Of a DNA stretch of 64,000 bases, positions 58,495-64,000 are shown piece after piece. The stretch comes from Devosia sp. Root413D1 (GTDB taxonomy: Bacteria; Pseudomonadota; Alphaproteobacteria; Rhizobiales; Devosiaceae): NCBI RefSeq assembly GCF_001425235.1, contig NZ_LMEA01000008.1, positions 496,001 through 560,000 of the forward strand, in the 5' to 3' direction. Every line of letters begins with the position of its first letter. The first letter of the stretch is position 1. The notes beneath the pieces are model-generated. The model made no database searches, was not told the origin of the DNA, and saw nothing but the letters and a program-made list of their open reading frames with translations. The translations under genes and the position numbers were made by a program.

Positions 58495-59231
58495 GAGAAC
58501 TCCTTGGAGGCGATGCTGTTCGGTTGGGCGGGAGCGGCCAGCCATTCGGCCAGCAGCTGCGCGGTGATTTCCGGTTGATCGAGGGTCAGGTAGTGGCCGG
58601 CGCGGTCGACAATGGCGAGGCGGGCGCCGGCAATGCCGTCGGCGATTTCGCGGCTGAGTTCGGGCGGGCAGACGCGATCCTCCGCGCCACAGGCGACGAG
58701 CGCCGGCACGGAGATGGCGGTGAGGCCCGGTCGCCGGTCGTCCCGATTGATCGATATTTCAATCTGCTCCTCGAAGGTGGTGAGGAGGGTGCTGGTGGCC
58801 ATGGCCTCGAGCTCGGCGCGGAGCCCCGCGTCGTCACGCCGCCAGGCCGGCACCGAGTTGTCCCAGACGTCGGCAATGTGACCGGCCGTGCCCTCCTGCG
58901 CTGCCTTCGCCACGGCGGCGCGGCGAGCGGCGGCGCGTTCGGCTGGCATGGCGCGGGCGTTGCAGCCGAGGAGCGCGACCCGCTCGACCCGATCCGGCGC
59001 CTGGGCCACCACCTCGAGCCCGACAATGGCGCCGAGCGAGAACCCGAGCAGGGCAAAGCGGGGCGGCGCCAGTTCGAGCACGCGCCGCGCCATCTGTGGG
59101 GCGCTCAGTTCGCCCGCCATCTCGACCGTGTAACGCTGGCGGCCGAGCGCCGAGGTGGCCGCGGCGAACACCCGCTCGTCGCAGAGCGTTCCAGGCAACA
59201 TCAGCAGGGGAGCGCCAGCTGTCGTCAGCAT
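58491..59231 (-). CDS. Alpha/beta-hydrolase
   Basis: The 246-residue protein is a standard alpha/beta-hydrolase with oxyanion region LLMLPGTLCDERVF, nucleophile elbow GFSLG, acid in CGAEDRVCPP and His in RAGHYLTLDQP. The substrate may be an ester, lactone or C-C bond; the double NTF2 protein downstream is coupled to it. It is divergent from the histidinol-dehydrogenase-like gene, and the region between them holds the palindromic operator at 59402. Confidence 0.88.
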   Translation of the reverse strand: MLTTAGAPLLMLPGTLCDERVFAAATSALGRQRYTVEMAGELSAPQMARRVLELAPPRFALLGFSLGAIVGLEVVAQAPDRVERVALLGCNARAMPAERAAARRAAVAKAAQEGTAGHIADVWDNSVPAWRRDDAGLRAELEAMATSTLLTTFEEQIEISINRDDRRPGLTAISVPALVACGAEDRVCPPELSREIADGIAGARLAIVDRAGHYLTLDQPEITAQLLAEWLAAPAQPNSIASKEFS

Positions 59232-59401
59232 CCGGGCATCCTAACGCCAAACCCGCGAGGGCGCTGCGGCAACCTCGGGTCGCGGTGAATCTCGGAACTC
59301 TGGCGCATCGCCGTCGGCATCTGTTCTTCCGGGTCGGGGGAGCCGATAGCGAGGCCTACGAAAGGCCGATCGGCGTCCGCGAAGAAAACACTGGCAAATA
59401 C

Positions 59402-59415
59402 TGCATACGTATGCA
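59402..59415. promoter_or_regulatory. Palindromic operator, LacI type
   Basis: TGCATACGTATGCA is a perfect 14-bp palindrome with a central CG, as in LacI-family operators. It lies in the 264-bp divergent region between the hydrolase and the histidinol-dehydrogenase-like gene. The site at 63112 matches it at 13 of 14 positions. Confidence 0.65.
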
Positions 59416-59495
59416 AGAGGTTTCTGCGTCGGGCCGACAAGGCTCGAAACACCTGCGAAACCACGCTTTCACCTTCAACCGGAGGCCGCTTCCTC

Positions 59496-60782
59496 ATGTC
59501 CGATTCAACCCGCGCGCCCTCGGGCATCAGCTACGTCAAGGCACCGTCCCGCAATCAGGTGAGCGACAACGCTCCGGTCGAGGCGTTGGTCACCGAGATC
59601 ATCAGCAATGTGCGCGAGCGCGGCGACGCGGCGGTGCGCGACTACAGCCAGAAGTTCGACAAGGCCGATGTCGCGGTGTTCGAGGTGACGGCGGCCGAGC
59701 GCGAGGCGGCGCTGGCCGAACTCGACCCGCAGACCCGGGCCGATACCGAATTCGCCATCGCCAATGTCCGCCGCTTCGCCGAGGCGCAGCTCGCAACCAT
59801 CCTGCCGCTCGAGATCGAGACGCTGCCCGGGGTGCACCTCGGCCACCGCGTCATCCCGATCGAGCGGGTCGGCTGCTACGTGCCGGGCGGCCGCTATCCG
59901 CTGCTGTCCGCGCCGATCATGACCATCGTGCCGGCCAAGGTCGCCGGCGTCGATGAGGTGATCGCCTGCCTGCCGCCCAATGCTCACAAGGCAATGATCG
60001 CCGGCTGCCACCTCTCGGGCGCCGACCGTATCTTCCGGATCGGCGGGGCGCAGGCAATTGCCGCCATGGCCTATGGCACCGAGAGCGTGCCGGCGGTCAA
60101 CAAGATCGTCGGGCCCGGCAATGCCTTCGTCAACGAGGCCAAGCGCCAGGTGTTCGGCCCGGTCGGCATCGACCAGCTCGCCGGCCCCTCGGAGATCTTC
60201 ATTGTCGCCGACGCGACGGGGGACGCCGAAATGATCGCCACCGACATGCTGGCACAGGCCGAGCACGATGTGCGCACCCGCGTCGGGCTGATCACCATCG
60301 ACCGGGCCCTGGCCGAGGCGACGCTCAAGCAGGTTGAACGCCAGCTCGAGACGCTGTCGACCGCGCCGGTGGCCGGGGTGGCGTGGAAGGACTATGGCGA
60401 GATCGTCGTCTGTGACGATGAAGCAGCGCTGATCGCCTATTCCGATTATGTCGCCGCCGAGCACCTGCAGGTGCACACCGCCGACTCACAGGCGATGGCC
60501 AACAAGCTCCGTAACTACGGCTCGCTGTTCATCGGGCAGTTGGCCAGCGTCGTCTACTCCGACAAATGCGTCGGCACCAACCATACGCTGCCCACTATGG
60601 GGGCAGGGCGCTATACCGGTGGGCTATGGGTGGGCGCCTATGTGAAGATCGCCACCCACCAGTGGCTCGACGAGCGCGGGGTGAAGGCGGTCGCGCCGCC
60701 GGCCGCCCGCCAGAGCGCCAGCGAGACACTCGAGGGGCACAGGCGCGCGGCGCAGCTGCGGCTAGATCGGATGCAGGGGTAG
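59496..60782 (+). CDS. Histidinol-dehydrogenase-like NAD-dependent dehydrogenase
   Basis: The 428-residue protein has the HisD fold and active site: AEHLQV (Glu-His pair), AQAEHDVRT (zinc Gln and His), GTNHTLPTMG and a C-terminal His in LEGHRRAAQ. HisD enzymes oxidise an alcohol to an acid in two NAD steps. The context is catabolic and no other his gene is near, so a relative such as sulfopropanediol dehydrogenase (HpsN) or another alcohol dehydrogenase is more likely than histidine synthesis. A GGAGG lies upstream of the ATG. Confidence 0.88.
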   Translation: MSDSTRAPSGISYVKAPSRNQVSDNAPVEALVTEIISNVRERGDAAVRDYSQKFDKADVAVFEVTAAEREAALAELDPQTRADTEFAIANVRRFAEAQLATILPLEIETLPGVHLGHRVIPIERVGCYVPGGRYPLLSAPIMTIVPAKVAGVDEVIACLPPNAHKAMIAGCHLSGADRIFRIGGAQAIAAMAYGTESVPAVNKIVGPGNAFVNEAKRQVFGPVGIDQLAGPSEIFIVADATGDAEMIATDMLAQAEHDVRTRVGLITIDRALAEATLKQVERQLETLSTAPVAGVAWKDYGEIVVCDDEAALIAYSDYVAAEHLQVHTADSQAMANKLRNYGSLFIGQLASVVYSDKCVGTNHTLPTMGAGRYTGGLWVGAYVKIATHQWLDERGVKAVAPPAARQSASETLEGHRRAAQLRLDRMQG

Positions 60783-60811
60783 GGGACTTCTGAGTTTTGC
60801 GCCGAGGCGGA

Positions 60812-61290
60812 CAGTCGGCGAACCTCTCCCGCTTGCGGGGGAGGGGGACCGCCGTCAGGCGGTGGAGGGGGGTGCCCCACGCGCGATAGTTGCCAGCACC
60901 ACCGCCGGCCTTGCGCCGATCTCGTCAACGGTAAAACGGATCACTCTGATCCCTTCTTTCGCCAACCACGCGGTTCGTCGCTGGTCGCGTTCAGTTCGCT
61001 CCTGGTGCATCGGGCCATCGACTTCGACGCAAAGCTTGGCCGCAGCGCAATAGAAGTCGAGAATGTAGGGGCCGATCGGGTGCTGGCGGCGAAAGTATAG
61101 TCCGAGCTCCTTGCGCCGGAGCAGAAACCATAGGGTCTTTTCCGACGGCGTCATGACGCGCCGCATGTCCTTCGCCCGCTCGCGAATGAAGTCTGGTGCC
61201 CGCAAGATCAGCTCCGCGCGTGGCGCTCCCCCCTCCACCACGCTAAAGCGTGGTCCCCCTCCCCCGCAAGCGGGAGAGGTTCGCCGACTG
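60812..61290. mobile_element. Putative DUF559-carrying element with 39-bp inverted repeats
   Basis: Perfect 39-bp terminal inverted repeats lie at 60812-60850 and 61252-61290 (checked base by base). Directly abutting them are CGGA direct repeats at 60808-60811 and 61291-61294, as for a 4-bp target-site duplication. The inner DNA encodes the DUF559 protein, whose stop lies just inside the left repeat and whose start lies just inside the right one. The repeat sequence has the palindromic core of the dispersed GC-rich repeats elsewhere in the window. There is no known transposase. Mobility is inference. Confidence 0.6.
60855..61205 (-). CDS. DUF559 (Vsr-like) endonuclease-fold protein
   Basis: The 116-residue protein has the DUF559 signatures RRVMTPSEKTLWFLLRRKEL, FRRQHPIGPYILDFYC, LCVEVDGPMHQ and IRVIRFTVDEI. 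The family has the PD-(D/E)XK/Vsr nuclease fold; Asp/Glu residues in YILDFYC and CVEVDG fit a metal site. The TTG start at 61205 is chosen for its GGAG and because the family begins near this point; the longer frame to 61403 runs into the repeat. The C-terminal residues (ARGAPPSTA) are encoded next to the terminal repeat. Activity has not been shown. Confidence 0.82.
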   Translation of the reverse strand: MRAPDFIRERAKDMRRVMTPSEKTLWFLLRRKELGLYFRRQHPIGPYILDFYCAAAKLCVEVDGPMHQERTERDQRRTAWLAKEGIRVIRFTVDEIGARPAVVLATIARGAPPSTA

Positions 61291-61299
61291 CGGAGCTCG

Positions 61300-62001
61300 T
61301 CACTTAATCCCGTCCGCCTCCAGCCAAGCCGCCCGCAGCTTTTCCACCGTAAACCCCGGGGCTCTGGCCGCGCGCAGGATCGGCTGCTCCTTCCGAACCA
61401 CAATGTCGATGGCGGCCGGCATCTTCTCGATATGCTGGGCCGGGATCACCACGGCGCCGTGCCGGTCGGCGTGGATCAGGTCGTCCGGCTTCACCGTCAT
61501 GCCGAACACCGTCACCGGGACGTCGAGCTCGGTGACGTGGACGAAAGCGTGGCTGGGGCCGACCGAGCCGGCGATCACCTGGTAGCCGGGGTCGAGCATC
61601 CCGAGGTCGCGCAGCACGCCATTGGTCAGCGTACCGGCAAGTCCCAGGCCCTTGTGCTGGGCCACCTGCATCTCGCCCCAGAAGCCGCCGATGCAGTGCG
61701 GCCAGTCGGTATCCTCGATCACCACGACGTTCGGGCCGGCGCCGGCCGAGACGTACTCGTAATAGGCCATGCGCAGGGCCCGGACTTCGGCAGCCGGCTT
61801 CTGGGCCGGCGACGAGGCGCGGATCTTTGCGGTGCGGGCAAAGCCAACCACCGGCGGCAGGCTGGGGTCGGCCGAGACTGTCGGACTTTTGGTAAAACCC
61901 TCGGCGGTGCGGCCGCCCATCACATGCTCCAGCGCATTGCAGACGGTGGGGGTGTCGTTGCGGCGCAGCACCGCGAGCGTTTCGGCTGAGATGGCCGGCA
62001 T
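61300..62001 (-). CDS. RraA-like / dimethylmenaquinone methyltransferase-type protein
   Basis: The 233-residue protein has the RraA fold motifs TLTNGVLRDL and DLIHADRHGAVVIP. Many members are class II pyruvate aldolases or oxaloacetate decarboxylases in aromatic and hydroxy-acid breakdown; the name methyltransferase is historical. The ATG at 62001 has GGGAGAA upstream and is chosen over the open frame to 62127. It follows the bicupin gene by 46 bp on the same strand, so they share a transcript. Confidence 0.85.
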   Translation of the reverse strand: MPAISAETLAVLRRNDTPTVCNALEHVMGGRTAEGFTKSPTVSADPSLPPVVGFARTAKIRASSPAQKPAAEVRALRMAYYEYVSAGAGPNVVVIEDTDWPHCIGGFWGEMQVAQHKGLGLAGTLTNGVLRDLGMLDPGYQVIAGSVGPSHAFVHVTELDVPVTVFGMTVKPDDLIHADRHGAVVIPAQHIEKMPAAIDIVVRKEQPILRAARAPGFTVEKLRAAWLEADGIK

Positions 62002-62047
62002 CAGGTTCTCCCGGGAGTGAAGGGCGGGCGCGCGGCCCGCCTTGAGC

Positions 62048-63088
62048 CTATTCCGCTGCGACACGCCCCTCGGCGAACACCGGCGCGGCGGGCGCGGCGG
62101 CGCCGCGGATGACGAAGGCGATGGCATCGGCCGAAGCCGGGTTGCGATAGCCGTGCATGAGGCCGATCGGCACAGTCAGCGTGTCGCCGGCGCCAAGGAT
62201 CAGCTTGCCACCATCCCAGTTGAACTCGAGCGTGCCGGACTGGACGAAGATCACTTCCTGCTCCGAGCGCGAATGCGCGGGGATCGTCGCGCCGGTTTCG
62301 AGCTTCAGCCGGCGCAGGGCAAAATCGTGCCGCCAGTGGCCGATGATCGGGCCGGCGGCAAAGCCGTCGCCAGCATCGACGTCGCCGATCAGCGCGTCTT
62401 CCTCGACCCCGGGGCCCGACAGCGGCGAGTTGGGGTTGGCCCGCATATCTGCGGCCTTGACCGCATATTTTGCCAGCTCCGACATCGGCGGCGTTGCCAA
62501 CTCCCTGAGCTTTGCCGCGTCAGGCGGCTGCTCCATTTCTGCGCCCTCGGGCACCTTTTCGCCCAGCGTCGTATCGATCAGCTTGCCGCCTTTCAGCAGC
62601 TTCAGCCCGAAATCCTCGGCCATCTTGAACACCGATGGGGCCCAGACCACCTTGCCCGGATCATCGTGGCCGAGCACGACGAACAGAAAGCCCGTGCCTT
62701 CGTCGCGCTTTTCGAAGCCGCGGAACATGTGGGTTGGCACCGTCGCCACGTCACCGGGCTCGACGTCGATATAGCCCTCGTCCTTGTTGGCGCCGAAGAC
62801 GAAGCGCCATTTGCCGGTGTGCACTACGAAGGTCTCGGCGGTGAGGTGGCTATGCTGGCTGTTGGTGCAGCCGAAGGGCTGGCGCGCCGCGCCGATGTTG
62901 AAGCCATGCGCCTCGGGGATATGCACCACCTGCGCCGGGTTTTCCGAGACGCCCGGCCCGATGATGGTGAAGTTCTCCTTCCGATCCGAGCCCGGGGTGC
63001 GGGCATCGATGAAGGCGTTCTTCAGGCCCTTGAGATCGGCATAGCGGACGAGGCGCTTCTCCATCGCCTCCAAGGTCCAGTCGCTCAT
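62048..63088 (-). CDS. Bicupin protein (possible dioxygenase or isomerase)
   Basis: The 346-residue protein has two cupin domains. The first (~residues 60-150) has GCTNSQHSHLTAETFVVHTG and GDVATVPTHMFRGFE; the second (~240-330) has GATIPAHSRSEQEVIFVQSG and GDTLTVPIGLMHGYRN. Histidine and glutamate metal ligands are visible in both. The layout resembles ring-cleaving dioxygenases of the gentisate type or sugar isomerases. Reaction unknown. A GGAAAGGAAA Shine-Dalgarno and the palindrome at 63112 lie upstream. Confidence 0.85.
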   Translation of the reverse strand: MSDWTLEAMEKRLVRYADLKGLKNAFIDARTPGSDRKENFTIIGPGVSENPAQVVHIPEAHGFNIGAARQPFGCTNSQHSHLTAETFVVHTGKWRFVFGANKDEGYIDVEPGDVATVPTHMFRGFEKRDEGTGFLFVVLGHDDPGKVVWAPSVFKMAEDFGLKLLKGGKLIDTTLGEKVPEGAEMEQPPDAAKLRELATPPMSELAKYAVKAADMRANPNSPLSGPGVEEDALIGDVDAGDGFAAGPIIGHWRHDFALRRLKLETGATIPAHSRSEQEVIFVQSGTLEFNWDGGKLILGAGDTLTVPIGLMHGYRNPASADAIAFVIRGAAAPAAPVFAEGRVAAE

Positions 63089-63111
63089 TGGAATTTCCTT
63101 TCCTTTTCAGA

Positions 63112-63125
63112 TGCATTCGTATGCA
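63112..63125. promoter_or_regulatory. Palindromic operator upstream of the bicupin gene
   Basis: TGCATTCGTATGCA is a near-perfect palindrome matching the site at 59402 except for one base. It lies 24 bp upstream of the bicupin start and 13 bp below the LacI-regulator stop at 63138. Confidence 0.62.
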
Positions 63126-63137
63126 CAGCGCGCGCCA

Positions 63138-64000
63138 TCAAAGCGGGACTCTCTTAGTTGCCGCCGGGCGGTACAGGCGCTGGCCATCGACCTCGAATAT
63201 GCCGGCCTTAGGCAGGCGAGCGGAGCTGCGGACGATCAGTTCGCCGGGCAGCACCTTGTGCTGCGGCTCGATCTCGCCCGAGTGAATCTGGTCCATCAGG
63301 ATATCGACCGTGGCTTCGACCATCGGCTCGATCGGCTGGGTAACCGAGGTGATGCCGTAGCTCGGCCAGCGGGCCGGTCCGACATCGTCATAGCCGACGA
63401 TCGACAGGTCCTCGGGGATCCGGAGGCCGAACTCATGTCGAGCCACATCCATCACCGCCACCGCCATGTGGTCATTGGCAACGAAGATCGCCTCGGGGCG
63501 ATGGGGCAGGGCGAGCAACTCGCGCGCTGCGGCCTCGGCCTCGCTGCGCGAATAATTGCCGGTGCGGATTTCGATCTCGGTGATGCCATGCGCCGCCAGC
63601 GCCTCGCGGAAACCGCCGAAGCGGTCGCGATTGGTCGAGGAGTTCTCGAGTCCGGCGACATAGCCAAAACTCTTGTGGCCACCGGCGATCAGGAACTCGC
63701 CGAGCAGCCGGCCGCCTTCGTGGTTGCGCGTGGTGACCGACGAGGTTTCGTCGCGTTCGGTGGTGCGGTTGAACAGCACCACGGGGATGCCGGCCACGGC
63801 GCATTCGGCGGCAAGCTCGGAGCTGAGCGACGTCGAGGCGAGGATGATGCCGTCGACGCGATACTGCATCAGCTGGTCGAACACCGGGTCGCTGTCGCGG
63901 TCCTTGAAGCCGGTGAACAGCAGCATGTGATAGTTCTCGGCCGAGAGCCGCCGGCCCAGTTCCTCAAGCACGTCGGGGTAGAACAGGTTCTCGAGATAGG
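63138..64000 (-). CDS. LacI-family transcriptional regulator, C-terminal part
   Basis: The frame is open to the window end, so the N-terminal DNA-binding domain is not visible. The visible residues are the periplasmic-binding-protein-like effector domain (NLFYPDVLEELGRRL, VDGIILASTSLSS, PVVLFNRTT, EAIFVANDHMAVAVMD, SIVGYDDVGPARW). The internal GTG at 63971 is not the real start. It stands 49 bp upstream of the bicupin gene, consistent with local control of the cluster. Confidence 0.92.
   Translation of the reverse strand, partial: YLENLFYPDVLEELGRRLSAENYHMLLFTGFKDRDSDPVFDQLMQYRVDGIILASTSLSSELAAECAVAGIPVVLFNRTTERDETSSVTTRNHEGGRLLGEFLIAGGHKSFGYVAGLENSSTNRDRFGGFREALAAHGITEIEIRTGNYSRSEAEAAARELLALPHRPEAIFVANDHMAVAVMDVARHEFGLRIPEDLSIVGYDDVGPARWPSYGITSVTQPIEPMVEATVDILMDQIHSGEIEPQHKVLPGELIVRSSARLPKAGIFEVDGQRLYRPAATKRVPL

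Overview
The window is about 64 kb of GC-rich DNA from what is most likely an alphaproteobacterium of the order Hyphomicrobiales, possibly Devosia-like. This placement is inferred from gene order (mltG-yicC-gmk, lptF-lptG-lptD-surA-pdxA-rsmA, pepA-holC), codon use and GC-rich palindromic intergenic repeats. No rRNA or species marker is present.

Layout. Bases 1-23300 are mostly housekeeping. They hold the 3' part of fabF, then mltG, yicC and gmk, a minus-strand envelope block (lptF, lptG, lptD, surA, pdxA, rsmA) interrupted by an opposite-strand DUF305 gene with a CueR-type operator, then pepA-holC, an ABC-F ATPase with a cupin, ndk, a DEAD-box helicase and a tandem pair of 4-oxalocrotonate tautomerase-like genes. 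Bases 23300-39300 hold single-purpose genes: a glutaminase-STAS-cNMP fusion, a K+ channel with a zinc ribbon, an MFS efflux pump, a FecR-domain secreted protein, a guanidinium exporter behind a guanidine-II (mini-ykkC) riboswitch, three paralogous RTX secreted proteins, a molybdopterin oxidoreductase, a TauE/SafE permease, a GST, a DUF2147 protein and tRNA-Ser(GCU).

Bases 39900-57215, just after the tRNA, form a type I secretion locus. It holds a GNAT protein, a small exported protein, a 4175-residue RTX protein, its ABC exporter and membrane-fusion protein, and a small protein faintly like an RTX-activating acyltransferase. The giant protein has an AT-rich N-terminal HExxH module, a Ser-rich linker, 25 tandem copies of a ~55-residue repeat, RTX blocks, four cadherin-like repeats and a C-terminal secretion region. 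The small exported protein and the N-terminal module share low GC, which suggests one transferred unit. No TolC-type outer-membrane partner is in the window.

Bases 57340-64000 hold a putative catabolic cluster: a double NTF2 protein, an alpha/beta hydrolase, a histidinol-dehydrogenase-like enzyme, an RraA-like protein, a bicupin and a LacI-family regulator cut by the window end. Two matching 14-bp palindromes in its promoter regions look like the regulator's operators. Embedded in it is a 479-bp element with perfect 39-bp terminal inverted repeats, flanked by CGGA direct repeats and encoding a DUF559 endonuclease-like protein. This is the strongest candidate for an undescribed mobile unit here.
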